A DNA stretch of 64,000 nucleotides from Bacteroidota bacterium (GCA_029573235.1 JAKQGX010000027.1:1-64000), one strand, 5' to 3'. Shown: positions 27,324 through 37,263, numbered from the stretch's first letter. Notes: generated by a model not told the origin, from the sequence alone. Translations and numbers: made by a program.

Positions 27324-27635
27324 TTAATACCGGCGGTGTCTATTATGCTTGGCAACATAGATATTTCTATGCGCTCTACGTTCCGCTTTCACAATGCGTG
27401 CCCTTTCTCTGTGTGTAACATAACCATCGGCATAGGCTTTTCTTTTGATAGAGGAAATGTGTCTTTGCTCTTTGTGCAAGCGATGTGCCTCTCTAGGTGT
27501 TATCTGTCCGCTGCGTACTCCTCTATGAATGCTGTGCTTCTGATGACGTTGGCGGAAATCGGGACGAGCTTCTGTAGTGGCGGAAATGCCCACCAATAAT
27601 GCAACGAATAACGTTGCCATAATCATCTTTTTCAT
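27324..27635 (-). CDS. Small basic secreted protein with two EF-hand-like repeats
   Basis: I chose the ATG at 27635 (103 residues) because it starts a clear signal peptide (KKMIMATLFVALLVGISATTEA). Upstream in-frame codons encode unstructured sequence. The mature part is extremely rich in Arg, His and Lys and holds two related units: GVRSGQITPREAHRLHKEQ and ADGYVTHRERARIVKAER. Each has a D/S-G-x-[IV]-T-x-x-E pattern resembling a calcium-binding half-site. Similar small secreted proteins occur in other bacteria with no known role. The high charge suggests binding to anionic surface polymers or metals. Confidence 0.65.
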   Translation of the reverse strand: MKKMIMATLFVALLVGISATTEARPDFRQRHQKHSIHRGVRSGQITPREAHRLHKEQRHISSIKRKAYADGYVTHRERARIVKAERRAHRNIYVAKHNRHRRY

Positions 27636-27855
27636 ATCCTTATTCGTTTTAGTGATACACTGCTTCATGCCATTACCATGCCATTTTTTGTGAAAGCAAT
27701 ATTTATTGCAACCGACAACGGAAAACATCATTGCTGATGTGCTGGATTCAAGGCACGTCAACTCATAAAATTACGGAAGATGAGCAACGAACAAAAAATA
27801 CAGCATTTGTATATCAGCCTGCATAGCAGCAATGAAATGTTATCGGTAGTTATCT

Positions 27856-28509
27856 TCATTTATTCGAAAATTTTTCTAATGCACTTTCATAAATCATGTC
27901 AATAAATTCCTTGATAATTGAAATAAAATCTCTGCAAGCATCAGCATTAATTGAAATAAACTCAGTTTCTTCAATTGAAATTGAAGGAATTGCCTTCGCT
28001 AGATTTTGGATTGATTCCAGGCGATTAAACCTTCTACCATACCAGTTTTCAATCTGACCTTCATAGTGTACAATACAGTTTCTTAATTCAATAAGATTCT
28101 TTACTTTCTGGTATTTAGAGGAAGAAAAGTCTATTGATAGAAAAGCAATTTTGTTAGTATACGTCCTAAACTGTTCCAAAATGGTCCCTTTAAAATCGTT
28201 ATAATTCACTTGCAGGCTAAGGGCGGTTTGTAAATCACAACAATAATTTTGCAATTCGACTTCTAAAAAAGTTGCCAGACTTACAACAACCGATGCCCTT
28301 AAATTTTTAGCCAGAGTATTTCCGAAATGAAATTTTCTTTTGTAAAGACTAGGATTGGTATTGTATTCCACATCAATACTCTCCAGTTTGATTTTTTCAT
28401 TAGAAATAAGTGATTCCAGTTCTGAATGAAAATATTCAATCTCTTCTATCTTATCTTCTGCATTGCAGAAATTTCCGAAAAACCTTGTATGATTATCAAG
28501 TTGTGTCAT
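27856..28509 (-). CDS. HEPN-domain protein (RiboL-PSP-HEPN-like)
   Basis: The 217-residue cytoplasmic protein is alpha-helical. It has an N-terminal coiled segment, a LATFLEVELQNYC helix, and an RNCIVHYEG segment near 154-162 whose R-x4-H matches the HEPN catalytic motif. HEPN proteins are often RNases in toxin-antitoxin and defence systems. No MNT nucleotidyltransferase or other antitoxin partner lies next to it: both neighbours are secreted proteins. The gene looks more AT-rich than its neighbours, which hints at horizontal gain. A non-catalytic HEPN role remains possible. Confidence 0.65.
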   Translation of the reverse strand: MTQLDNHTRFFGNFCNAEDKIEEIEYFHSELESLISNEKIKLESIDVEYNTNPSLYKRKFHFGNTLAKNLRASVVVSLATFLEVELQNYCCDLQTALSLQVNYNDFKGTILEQFRTYTNKIAFLSIDFSSSKYQKVKNLIELRNCIVHYEGQIENWYGRRFNRLESIQNLAKAIPSISIEETEFISINADACRDFISIIKEFIDMIYESALEKFSNK

Positions 28510-28557
28510 ATTTAATTAACGACAACGACGGTATGATGAAATCCAACTTTTTCTTAA

Positions 28558-30801
28558 CTATCGTACCAGTGTAATATCTCCTTTGAGCGTTTGTTGTTTG
28601 TTGTCCGGCGTCACTACTCTAATAACATAATAATACACCCCAGCATCTTGCTGTTGTCCTTTGTAGCTGCCGTCCCAACCTTGTTCGGGGTTGGTGGTGC
28701 TGAATACTTCAATCCCCCATCGGTTAAAAATTCGGAATTCTTGAAGCTTGTTGAAACGCATATTACCGGCTTTGAAGAGGTCATTCTTACCATCGCTATT
28801 GGGGGTAAAAGCAGTAGGTATCGGAATGATGTCATCATAGTCAATGCGAATTTTTACCGTATCCGTATTGCGACATCCATTACTGGCAATACCGGTTACT
28901 ACAAAATAGTTGGTATTGCCAATGGTCACAATAGGTGTAGGCGAAGTAGCATTATTGAAACCTATAGCAGGATACCAAGTATAGTAAGTACCTCCACTCG
29001 CTGTCAGTTGCAATTCGCTGCCGTATTTCACTATGGTATCATGGGGCGTGGCTATAATGTTGGGCAAGGGCATTACGTTAACCGTCACAGCTAAGGTGTC
29101 AGCACATTGGTATTGGTCAGATATCCGAACCGCATATATCGTACTATCATTGGGGGTGGCAATGGGTGATGGACAATCGGTACAAGACAATTGATTCAAC
29201 TCACCCGATACCCACTCATACTGCTGTCCACCGGAGGCAAATAATTGTATTTTTTCGCCCACACAAATAGATGCCTCTAATGGTGATAGTGTTGGGTTTC
29301 GTTCTGACAATGTGATGTTCACTTGCGCACGATGCGGACAACCATCTTTATCTGTTGCCAACATAGTAAAGGTGCTTGATTGACGAATGAATGTCATTGT
29401 TTGCAATTGGGTGGAATCGTTTACAAAGGTGCCGGGCATCCAATGATAGGTTGTGGGAGACGTCGTATTGTCCACTCCAGAAAGCATTATATAACCCGAA
29501 TCACAGACTATCGTGTCAGACATTAATGCAATAAGTCCATCTTGGGAGTTGATCGTAAACGATACGGAATCTCCTACGGGAAGCGCTAACCCGCAGTTGT
29601 CCGTAAGTGTGTTTCCATCTGTTCCAATTTTAGATTGTATTGTATAACTGCCATCCATTGATATAGGTGCCAACAAACTAATAAGTATTGTATCCGTCAT
29701 GTTGAGGCTATTGCAATTGATACCTGAGGCAGCTACAACGCTTACCGCTTGCGGACCCGATATTTGAAAATCGGAACCATCTGCTGCAATAGAGTTGCAA
29801 TTGGTCATGGAGTTGGTCGTAATCTTAAATTGATAACAGGCCGGTGGTACAACTGCATCCAATGAAAGCGCCGTGGGGCTTACGACTAACGTCACTTGGT
29901 CTGGTATCGTATCGGCATGGTTGCATAAGTCAATAATAGTATTCGTATCGGTACCGTTTTGAATATCGATAGTATACGTACCGGGAGGCAAGGGTGCACT
30001 CAAGGTAAGAATAACAGTATCAGTATAGCCGTTGAGTCCGCTGCAGTTAATACCTGTCGCGCTAATAATACTACCACCACCGGAGAGTAAGAAGTCGGTG
30101 CCGCTTGGCTCAATAGAACTACAAAGTACATTTTCACTTATGGGAATATATATCTTATCGTTGATACCGCAGGGTTGATACGCTGAAAGCATATGAGGAC
30201 GACCATTGTCGTTGAAGATAGCCGTACTGCCTGTAAAGTCGATCGTGAATCCGGAGCTGGGGCCACCTACAAATGGGTCTCCAAAATTGTTGATCATGAT
30301 AAGGTACACATCACCTGCATTGGCGTTTATCTGTTGCAAAAAGGAACCCCCGAAAGCTCCTGCAGTAGTAAATAATGTAGTGGAAGTAGTATTCAATCCT
30401 ACTACGCCATTCACATTACTGCCCGGTTGATTATTATTGAAATTGCATCGGATGACATTCGCACTCGTCAACGCATTGCAAGGAGTATTGGTGATATCTA
30501 AAACCGCAAAATCATAATCGTCGGTTAGGTTGAGGGGAGATATAGTGAAGACAATAATGCCGGCACTAACCACATTCAATCGTAGCCACATTGAATTACC
30601 TTCTCCACCACTACAAGGTGATGATGTGAGGTCGCTAACGAGTCCTTCCAATTGATAACTATAGGTTGAAGTAAAGGTATTGCCACATAATTGCAAGGCA
30701 TTACACGCATCTTGCTCCGGTTGGTTGGGTGCTAAAAGCTGTGCCTGTAGCGGTTGTAAACAAAGAACGATAAGTGCAATAGATATCCAAAGCGATTTCA
30801 T
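28558..30801 (-). CDS. Secreted protein with gliding-motility-associated (CHU_C, type B) T9SS C-terminus
   Basis: The 747-residue product has a signal peptide (1-20), an N-terminal jelly-roll domain (about 25-200), two tandem related modules of about 110 residues (near 215-325 and 330-440) sharing GINC and GTD-x-N-x-x-x-D-x-C patterns, Ig/PKD-like domains (about 440-655), and a C-terminal CHU_C domain (about 660-747: IPTAFTPNSDGKND, IFNRWG, GWDGSYKG, GVYYYVI). CHU_C proteins are T9SS cargo, often linked to the gliding or adhesion layer. No enzyme motif was found. Confidence 0.88.
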   Translation of the reverse strand: MKSLWISIALIVLCLQPLQAQLLAPNQPEQDACNALQLCGNTFTSTYSYQLEGLVSDLTSSPCSGGEGNSMWLRLNVVSAGIIVFTISPLNLTDDYDFAVLDITNTPCNALTSANVIRCNFNNNQPGSNVNGVVGLNTTSTTLFTTAGAFGGSFLQQINANAGDVYLIMINNFGDPFVGGPSSGFTIDFTGSTAIFNDNGRPHMLSAYQPCGINDKIYIPISENVLCSSIEPSGTDFLLSGGGSIISATGINCSGLNGYTDTVILTLSAPLPPGTYTIDIQNGTDTNTIIDLCNHADTIPDQVTLVVSPTALSLDAVVPPACYQFKITTNSMTNCNSIAADGSDFQISGPQAVSVVAASGINCNSLNMTDTILISLLAPISMDGSYTIQSKIGTDGNTLTDNCGLALPVGDSVSFTINSQDGLIALMSDTIVCDSGYIMLSGVDNTTSPTTYHWMPGTFVNDSTQLQTMTFIRQSSTFTMLATDKDGCPHRAQVNITLSERNPTLSPLEASICVGEKIQLFASGGQQYEWVSGELNQLSCTDCPSPIATPNDSTIYAVRISDQYQCADTLAVTVNVMPLPNIIATPHDTIVKYGSELQLTASGGTYYTWYPAIGFNNATSPTPIVTIGNTNYFVVTGIASNGCRNTDTVKIRIDYDDIIPIPTAFTPNSDGKNDLFKAGNMRFNKLQEFRIFNRWGIEVFSTTNPEQGWDGSYKGQQQDAGVYYYVIRVVTPDNKQQTLKGDITLVR

Positions 30802-30887
30802 AAAATCCCATATTGTTCAGGGATTTTGAAATTACATAAAAATTAATAGCGAATGATAAAAAAATAATAGAAAATAGATACCTGATA

Positions 30888-32258
30888 TCATCCGATGAAG
30901 ACCGTTTTAACGTTTACAAATTCTTTGATGCCCCATTCGCCCAGCTCACGTCCATAGCCACTTTGCTTGATGCCACCAAAGGGTAGTCTTGGGTCAGAGT
31001 GTACAAAGGCATTCACAAAACAGTTACCGGCTTGTAACTCGTTGGCGGCAATTGCTTCCGCTTTTTCTATGTTGGCAGAAAATATCCCTGCGCCTAAACC
31101 ATAGATGCTGTCATTCGCTATTCGTATAGCTTCCGCTTCATCTTTTGCTTCAATGATAGCTGCTACCGGGCCAAATAATTCTTCGTCGTAGGCGGGCATT
31201 CCCTTTTTTACATTGGATAATATCGTGGGTGGATAGTAGGCTCCTGCTCCTTCGGGAATATATCCTCCACACAACAAGGTAGCTCCCATTTCAATACTTT
31301 TCACAACCTGCTCATGCAATTCATCTCTCAAATCTACTCGAGCTAAGGGACCAATAGTATGATGTTCTATCAGTGGGTCACCAAATGTTGCTGCTTTAAA
31401 GGATGCCAACAATCCTTCTTCAAAAACCGGTAATGCGTCTTTCTCAACAATAAATCGTTTTGCAGCTACACAACTCTGCCCACTATTCACCAATCGCCCA
31501 TAAGTACAGGTCTTAATGGTGAGGTTCATATCTGCATCTTTTAGGATAATATAGGCATCGCTGCCACCTAACTCCAACACTTGTTTTTTGATATGAGCAG
31601 CAGCCACACTTGCTACTTCTTTGCCGGCTGCCGTGCTTCCGGTTAGCGTAACGGCAGCTATCGCGGGGTGTGCTATCAATGCTTTAATAGATGAAGCGGG
31701 GAGCAACAAAGTGGTAAATAATCCTTGAGGTGCTTTTGCTTTTTGCAAAATATCTGCTATTGCCAATGCACATCCCGATACATTGGAAGCGTGCTTTAAT
31801 AAAAGGGCATTACCTGCCATCAATAAGGGCGCCATCGCACGAAACACTTGCCAGAAAGGAAAATTCCAGGGCATCACAGCTAATACTACGCCTAATGGTT
31901 GGTAGCTGACGTAACTCTTCTTAGCATCAGTAGTTACTGTTTGGTCTTGTAATAATGTAGCACCTTGCTCGGCATAAAATTCTAAAGTCATAGCACATTT
32001 ATCAACTTCAGCACGGCTTTGCAAAATAGGCTTCCCCATTTCTATGGTGGCAAGTTTGGATAATGTGTCACGCTCTTGGCGCAGTAGGGCAGCAATACGA
32101 TTGAGCAGCGCAGCTCTTTCTTCAAAAGATGTTTTGCGCCAGTTGTCAAATGCAATTTGTGCTTGTGTTGCTGCTTGTTCAGCTTCAGCGATGGTGTTGG
32201 AGTTATAGGTTAGAAGCTGTATGCCGGTAGCAGGATTAATGGAAGTAACTTGGTTCAT
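30888..32258 (-). CDS. NAD(P)-dependent aldehyde dehydrogenase, succinate-semialdehyde type
   Basis: The 456-residue enzyme has the ALDH set: NFPFWQVFR (N-x-P-x-x), LTGSTAAGKEV (coenzyme site), catalytic Glu in LELGGSD near 227 and catalytic Cys in NSGQSCVAAKR near 263. The length and the missing N-terminal extension match the short Sad/YneI type of succinate-semialdehyde dehydrogenases. It oxidises an aldehyde to an acid, plausibly succinate semialdehyde to succinate. It is monocistronic and cytoplasmic. Confidence 0.85.
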   Translation of the reverse strand: MNQVTSINPATGIQLLTYNSNTIAEAEQAATQAQIAFDNWRKTSFEERAALLNRIAALLRQERDTLSKLATIEMGKPILQSRAEVDKCAMTLEFYAEQGATLLQDQTVTTDAKKSYVSYQPLGVVLAVMPWNFPFWQVFRAMAPLLMAGNALLLKHASNVSGCALAIADILQKAKAPQGLFTTLLLPASSIKALIAHPAIAAVTLTGSTAAGKEVASVAAAHIKKQVLELGGSDAYIILKDADMNLTIKTCTYGRLVNSGQSCVAAKRFIVEKDALPVFEEGLLASFKAATFGDPLIEHHTIGPLARVDLRDELHEQVVKSIEMGATLLCGGYIPEGAGAYYPPTILSNVKKGMPAYDEELFGPVAAIIEAKDEAEAIRIANDSIYGLGAGIFSANIEKAEAIAANELQAGNCFVNAFVHSDPRLPFGGIKQSGYGRELGEWGIKEFVNVKTVFIG

Positions 32259-32674
32259 CTTTGGCGAATTAAAGTATATGCAAAGTGCGCAATAAAGACG
32301 CTTTGGCTTCTGTATTTTTCAAAGAAGTACTAACGGAGATTGCATCCATAAAATTGTGTTGAACATACCCAATGTCGCTGGTTGCCCGTTGTATGATGAA
32401 TAGCAACAACCCTAGTAATTCGTATTTTCAAAGTTCTAAAAAAATACGAACCGACTATCTATATTGACATCAACAGTTCAAATGAACAGCAGCAACCTGT
32501 CTTTCGCTTGCAACTTTTTAACAAATATGCATAACATATGAATCAGTCCTGCATTGGCGGAGAACAGAGTACAAGAGGCAGCCCTTATTTCAATAAGAGA
32601 AATACAAGAAATCCATTGCAAAAAAATAAGAGACAATATTATTGCCTCTTATAAAATGTGATGTCTCTATGATA
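32259..32674. other. Intergenic region, 416 bases, no gene seen
   Basis: This separates the aldehyde dehydrogenase start from the lipoprotein stop. Apart from a terminator hairpin at 32626-32652, neither strand shows a supported open frame, tRNA-like structure or repeat. It may hold promoter sequence for the dehydrogenase gene, but no convincing TAnnTTTG element was found. Confidence 0.4.
32626..32652 (-). terminator. Hairpin terminator of the lipoprotein/outer-membrane pair
   Basis: ATAAGAG-A-CAAT and ATTG-C-CTCTTAT pair with one central mismatch around a 3-base loop. On the minus strand the stem runs into T-rich sequence. Confidence 0.6.
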
Positions 32675-33151
32675 TTATTTCTTTTCGAAGAAGAACCAAT
32701 AAGACATGGGCGCAAACTGGCTGGAATCACTTTGTAGTATTGCAAAACTATTTACATCTCTAAAATGTAACTTCGTTGTTTTGGGGTTTTTGTTAATCTC
32801 AGTTACGGTCAATTCTTGTGTACGGTCATTTACAGACCAACTGAAATCTGCATTGCGACCGAAGAATGTAAGTGGATAAAGCACATTTATCCAACCACCG
32901 GATGTGGTGTAAATCCCCGTTTGATTATCCTTAAACTGAAGTGTACCTAGGTCTGTTTTAAATTCATAAGCATTTTTTATTTCATCAGCATCGAGGACGC
33001 CATTGCCATTATCGACATAAATTTTGGAAGGTTTCCAATCGGCTATTAAAGCACGAGTAGTACTTACATCATCTGTTTTGTCGCATGAGGTAAAAAGAAT
33101 ACTGCTTGTGAAGGCAATCAATGCGGCTAGGGGGAGCGCTTTACGTATCAT
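32675..33151 (-). CDS. Lipoprotein with calcium-site-like DxNGxxDxDE motif
   Basis: The 158-residue product has a lipoprotein signal peptide (lipobox FTSC, Cys near position 23). The mature part carries DNGNGVLDADEIKNA (about 47-61), which matches an EF-hand/thrombospondin-3-like loop, then a beta-rich lipocalin-like stretch with WSVNDRTQELTV. This lipocalin-like pattern is common among short Bacteroidota lipoproteins. It lies 33 bases after the barrel-like gene at 33185-33949, presumably in one transcript. Confidence 0.7.
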   Translation of the reverse strand: MIRKALPLAALIAFTSSILFTSCDKTDDVSTTRALIADWKPSKIYVDNGNGVLDADEIKNAYEFKTDLGTLQFKDNQTGIYTTSGGWINVLYPLTFFGRNADFSWSVNDRTQELTVTEINKNPKTTKLHFRDVNSFAILQSDSSQFAPMSYWFFFEKK

Positions 33152-33184
33152 ATATGTTTTGTTTAGGCTTTTGTTTTGGGTTAA

Positions 33185-33949
33185 TTAATATGTATTAAAC
33201 CATTCATCTCTATGCCAAGTAAAAGCAAAAGGCATTACTAAAATAGAAACGGTAAGGTTGGAGGCTCCTTGTAATAGGTGAGTGGTTTTTCCGTTGGAAC
33301 TGTTCTGTGTTTGATTGACATAAGTGAGGTTGCCAATAGTATAGATAGCACGAAGTTTAAAACAAGCTCCGGCATACACCCCTACTTCTCCTTTTACATA
33401 CGGAGCAACACTAAATTGCGGTGTAATGTCGTTGAGATCATCCAGCGTAGTCATAGAAAATGAAGGCAATGCTCCTACTCCCAAAGTGGCACAAAAACGA
33501 TGATTTTTTAAGGTCATAGCATCACAGCCAAATTTTAAATCTAAGCCGGTAGGGAGCGCCATTTGCACGGTAGCACCAGAAAAAGGCGCATCATAAAGCT
33601 TGCCGTCATTGTCGAATCTCTTTGTTTTGGTATCCCATAGCATCATGTTATACATGTAGTCAATACCCCAAGACAAGTTACTCTTTCTGCCCAGCCTTTT
33701 AATGGGCACATACGTACCCATGGTAGCCCCAAACGAGCCGGATGTTTTCATATCGTAGTTAAAGGTGCTATCTAGTGTATTGCCGTTCAGAGTTAGCTTT
33801 TGCTTTATTTCATAATTGGCTTTGTTGGAAACAAATGAATACCCTAGTTGGTAACGCTGTAGAATACCGGGGAATTTTGCCTCAGAGATAAAAGGAAGTG
33901 CAATCAACATTACAATGATGGCAATTAGTATCTTGGAATTGTTTTTCAT
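33185..33949 (-). CDS. Probable outer-membrane beta-barrel protein
   Basis: The 254-residue product has a signal peptide (about 1-24, ending SEA). The mature part alternates polar and aromatic residues in strand-like stretches (YQLGYSFVSN, GATMGTYVPI, SWGIDYMYNM, FCATLGVGAL, VKGEVGVYAGACFKLRAIYTIG) and ends in an aromatic-rich tail, as in Bacteroidota outer-membrane barrels. No specific family was recognised. It is likely co-transcribed with the downstream lipoprotein. Confidence 0.65.
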   Translation of the reverse strand: MKNNSKILIAIIVMLIALPFISEAKFPGILQRYQLGYSFVSNKANYEIKQKLTLNGNTLDSTFNYDMKTSGSFGATMGTYVPIKRLGRKSNLSWGIDYMYNMMLWDTKTKRFDNDGKLYDAPFSGATVQMALPTGLDLKFGCDAMTLKNHRFCATLGVGALPSFSMTTLDDLNDITPQFSVAPYVKGEVGVYAGACFKLRAIYTIGNLTYVNQTQNSSNGKTTHLLQGASNLTVSILVMPFAFTWHRDEWFNTY

Positions 33950-34147
33950 GCTTGCCGTAAAAAATATTTTTGTGAAAATATAAAAATACCGTTAAAAGTC
34001 AAGGTTGCTATTCAAATCATTTCAAGGGCAACCTGAATGTACAAACTTGCAGAAAATACACCAAGCATCTTGCCTTATTAAGGTGTTAAGGCCTTTTTGT
34101 GATGCATATCATAACACTTATTGCAGTTGATCCAAACATTACAATGG

Positions 34148-35701
34148 TTATCCGGAATATTCACCCCATACGTCCCGCAGGGCATTCGATATTTCGCCGA
34201 GGGTACAATAGTTTTCTACTGCATCGATCACATAGGGCATCAAGTTTTCGGAGGTAAGGGCTACTTGTTTTATTTTTTCGATACAGGCAGCTGCCTTTCC
34301 TGCATCACGACGGGCTCTGAGTTGGGCAAGCTTATCCGACTGTACTTGACGTATCGAATCATCAATTTTTAACACCGGCGCCGATTCTGTTTCTACGGAC
34401 GTAAACTTATTGATACCTACAATTATTTTCTCACCTTCTTCTATTTGCTTGTTGTAGGTATAGGCTGCATGAGCTATTTCATCTTGCATAAAGTGTTGTT
34501 CAATGGCTCTTACAGCGCCTCCCATGGCATCTATTTTATCCATCAGTTTTTGTGCTTCGGCTTCCACTCTGTCGGTAAGTTCTTCTACAAAATAAGAGCC
34601 GGCAAGCGGATCGGGCGTTTGGGTAACACCACTTTCAAAAGCGATGATTTGTTGGGTGCGCAATGCCAACGTAGCAGCAGTGGCTGTAGGCAAAGAAAGG
34701 GCTTCGTCGTAGCCATTGGTGTGCAAAGATTGTGTACCGCCCAAAACGGCACTTAATGCTTGTAGGGTGACACGGGCTATGTTATTGCTGGGTTGTTGTG
34801 CGGTGAGCGTGCTGCCTCCGGTTTGTGTATGGAAGCGCAACATCTGTGCTTTGGGTTCGGTAGCTCCTAAATCTTTTGTAATGTTTGCCCACATTCTTCG
34901 TGCAGCACGAAACTTAGCTACTTCTTCAAACAGATTATTATGAGCATTAAAAAAGAAGGATAATCGCTGGGCAAAAACATTGATGTCAAGTCCTTTTTCG
35001 AGTGCCGCTTTCAAATAGGCTTTGCCATTGGCTAACGTGAATGCCAACTCTTGAACAGCAGTAGATCCGGCTTCACGAATATGATAGCCGGAAATGGATA
35101 TAGTATTCCACTTGGGTACTTCTTTGCTGCAATACTCAAAGATGTCGGTTATCAATCGCATGGAGGGTTGTGGCGGATAGATATAAGTACCGCGAGCAGC
35201 GTATTCTTTAAGAATGTCATTTTGTATCGTACCCGATATCTTGCGAAGGTTCGCTCCTTGCTTTTTTGCCAAGGCAATATAGAGCGCCAATAAGATAAAC
35301 CCGGTAGCATTAATGGTCATCGAGGTAGATACTTCTTCTAATCGAATACCTTGAAACAGGAGTTCCATATCCTCTAACGAATCGATGGCAACGCCCACCT
35401 TTCCTACTTCTCCCTCCGACATGGCGTGGTCTGAATCGTATCCTATTTGGGTGGGCAGGTCAAAGGCTACGGAGAGTCCCATTACCCCTTGAGACAATAA
35501 ATAATGATAACGTTTGTTGCTTTCTTCTGCCGTACTAAACCCTGCATACTGGCGCATGGTCCACAGCCTGTCACGATACATAGATGCATGCACTCCTCGT
35601 GTAAAGGGAAACGAGCCGGGCGTTTCTTGCATGTTGCTGGGCGTGTTGTAGAGTTCTTTTATTTCTATTCCTGAATCGGTAGTGATTTTCTTTTCAGACA
35701 T
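34148..35701 (-). CDS. Methylmalonyl-CoA mutase catalytic subunit lacking the B12-binding domain
   Basis: The 517-residue protein is the TIM-barrel mutase domain only. Y52 in [12 protein letters not shown] and R170 in [11 protein letters not shown] correspond to the Tyr/Arg pair that favours methylmalonyl-CoA over isobutyryl-CoA. The C-terminal DxHxxG cobalamin domain of the usual 700-residue mutase is absent, so a separate small B12-binding subunit is needed and is not in the window. It interconverts succinyl-CoA and methylmalonyl-CoA. The mce gene at 8.6 kb would supply the epimer. Confidence 0.9.
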   Translation of the reverse strand: MSEKKITTDSGIEIKELYNTPSNMQETPGSFPFTRGVHASMYRDRLWTMRQYAGFSTAEESNKRYHYLLSQGVMGLSVAFDLPTQIGYDSDHAMSEGEVGKVGVAIDSLEDMELLFQGIRLEEVSTSMTINATGFILLALYIALAKKQGANLRKISGTIQNDILKEYAARGTYIYPPQPSMRLITDIFEYCSKEVPKWNTISISGYHIREAGSTAVQELAFTLANGKAYLKAALEKGLDINVFAQRLSFFFNAHNNLFEEVAKFRAARRMWANITKDLGATEPKAQMLRFHTQTGGSTLTAQQPSNNIARVTLQALSAVLGGTQSLHTNGYDEALSLPTATAATLALRTQQIIAFESGVTQTPDPLAGSYFVEELTDRVEAEAQKLMDKIDAMGGAVRAIEQHFMQDEIAHAAYTYNKQIEEGEKIIVGINKFTSVETESAPVLKIDDSIRQVQSDKLAQLRARRDAGKAAACIEKIKQVALTSENLMPYVIDAVENYCTLGEISNALRDVWGEYSG

Positions 35702-35705
35702 GGCA

Positions 35706-35738
35706 GCAAGGTAATTTGCAAAAATGGAAACGGCAAAA
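35706..35738 (-). promoter_or_regulatory. Promoter of the mutase gene, -33 and -7 elements
   Basis: On the minus strand TTTTG (35734-35738) is followed after 20 bases by TACCTTGC (35706-35713), the expected Bacteroidota spacing. The -7 element ends 4 bases before the ATG, predicting a leaderless mRNA. Confidence 0.55.
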
Positions 35739-35866
35739 GTTTTTGATACAAGAAGACTCTTGTTGATTCATTAGTGAGCCGCTATTGCACAATTATTCTA
35801 TTCAATAAAATGCGTTCGTTATGCCAACATAACTAAGGCTGTCGTCATTCCATGTCTTGAAAAAAT

Positions 35867-35874
35867 TACCTTTG
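35867..35874 (+). promoter_or_regulatory. -7 element of the PLP decarboxylase gene
   Basis: TACCTTTG matches TAnnTTTG and ends 16 bases before the ATG at 35891. It supports that start over the TTG at 35882. Confidence 0.5.
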
Positions 35875-35890
35875 CTTCAAATTGCTCCGT

Positions 35891-37138
35891 ATGAAACTTT
35901 GGAAAAAGCGCAGTGAACAAGAGATAGAACAATATATTGATGAGGCACTGAGCCAAAACATAGATTATAAAAATAGGATTAGTTTAGGTGTTCCAGCATC
36001 TAAGTTGGATAACTTGGTGTTTAATGACCAAGCTGGCTTTTTAAAAGAGGCACCTTTCCTTCGTTCAATTGTTCAAAATCCTAACCATATCGGATGCCAC
36101 ACGCTCTCCGAATCTGAAATGTTTTTTAAAGGTACCCAAAATATAGAGCGGGAGGTCATGGAGTTATTAGCAGTAGATGTGTTTCAAGCTGCAGCGGGGC
36201 AAACAGATGGTTACGTTGCTACGGGCGGTACAGAAGCCAATTTGCAAGCCATCTGGATGTATCGAAATTATTTTATTCAAGAATGCCAAGCTACTCATAA
36301 AGAGATAGTGATACTAGCCTCAGAGGATACGCATTACTCCGTTGTAAAGGGTGCCAACCTCATGTATATTGATTATATTAAAGTGCCTGTAGATGACGAA
36401 ACTAGAGCTATTTTAGAGCCAGAGCTAGATACCATCATTGCAACTGCCAAGAATAATGGTAAGAAATATTTTATTGTGTTGAATAATGTGGGCACTACCA
36501 TGTTTGGTTCGGTGGATAATCCGGATGTATTTGTACGGCTATTAAACAAACATAACTTGCCTTTTAAAATGCATTTAGATGCTGCATTCGGTGGGTTTAT
36601 TTATCCCATTTCACAACCGGAGAACAACACCAATTTCTCCAACGAGCATGTAAGTTCTATCACTTTAGACGCCCATAAAATGCTACAAGCACCTTATGGT
36701 ACCGGTATTTTCCTGGCTCGAAAAGGCTTGATGCAATATGTTTTTACCAAAGAGGCCAGCTATGTACATGGTATGGATATAACGCTATCGGGTAGCCGCT
36801 CCGGAGCCAATGCCATTGCTATTTGGATGATACTCTCGGCATACGGACCGTATGGTTGGTACGAAAAAATAAACACCTTATTGTATCGTACTAGTTGGGT
36901 TTGCAAGCAACTCAATGAAATGGGGGTTCGTTATTTCAGACATCCATCCATGAACATTATCACCATTCGTGCGGCTCACATCCCCAAGTCGCTAGCCGGT
37001 ACTTATGGTCTTGTGCCCGATGCACATGATGATAGTGTGCGATGGTATAAAATTGTCGTAATGGATCATGTGGAGGTAGAGCAATTACAACCTTTCTTGG
37101 AAGACCTGCACAAGCATCTCCAGTTGAGTCAGGGGTAA
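35891..37138 (+). CDS. Group II PLP-dependent amino acid decarboxylase
   Basis: The 415-residue fold-type I enzyme has the central HLDAAFGGFIYP segment (PLP Asp), TLDAHKMLQAP with the PLP lysine K263, and the GATGGTEAN-type loop YVATGGTEANLQA. It belongs to the glutamate/tyrosine/aspartate decarboxylase group (MfnA-like). The amino acid substrate cannot be told. I chose the ATG at 35891, not the in-frame TTG 9 bases earlier, because of the promoter. It ends at a strong bidirectional hairpin. Confidence 0.85.
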   Translation: MKLWKKRSEQEIEQYIDEALSQNIDYKNRISLGVPASKLDNLVFNDQAGFLKEAPFLRSIVQNPNHIGCHTLSESEMFFKGTQNIEREVMELLAVDVFQAAAGQTDGYVATGGTEANLQAIWMYRNYFIQECQATHKEIVILASEDTHYSVVKGANLMYIDYIKVPVDDETRAILEPELDTIIATAKNNGKKYFIVLNNVGTTMFGSVDNPDVFVRLLNKHNLPFKMHLDAAFGGFIYPISQPENNTNFSNEHVSSITLDAHKMLQAPYGTGIFLARKGLMQYVFTKEASYVHGMDITLSGSRSGANAIAIWMILSAYGPYGWYEKINTLLYRTSWVCKQLNEMGVRYFRHPSMNIITIRAAHIPKSLAGTYGLVPDAHDDSVRWYKIVVMDHVEVEQLQPFLEDLHKHLQLSQG

Positions 37139-37225
37139 CCAAGACACAAGTATCATTCTTTAAAATAAAAATAAAAAGGAATCATTCACTTTCTACTCCA
37201 TTATTCATGAATGGTATCAAGCATA

Positions 37226-37263
37226 AAAAACGCACTTCTATCTTTCGATGGAAGTGCGTTTTT
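37226..37263. terminator. Bidirectional terminator between decarboxylase and DUF5689 genes
   Basis: AAAAACGCACTTC (37226-37238) pairs perfectly with GAAGTGCGTTTTT (37251-37263), giving a T-tail on both strands. The inner ATC/GAT bases can extend the stem. Confidence 0.85.

Noticed and set aside
34072-34092. GCCTTA/TAAGGC hairpin followed by TTTTT on the plus strand
   Set aside because: No plus-strand gene ends upstream of it. The stem is only 6 bp and probably occurs by chance.
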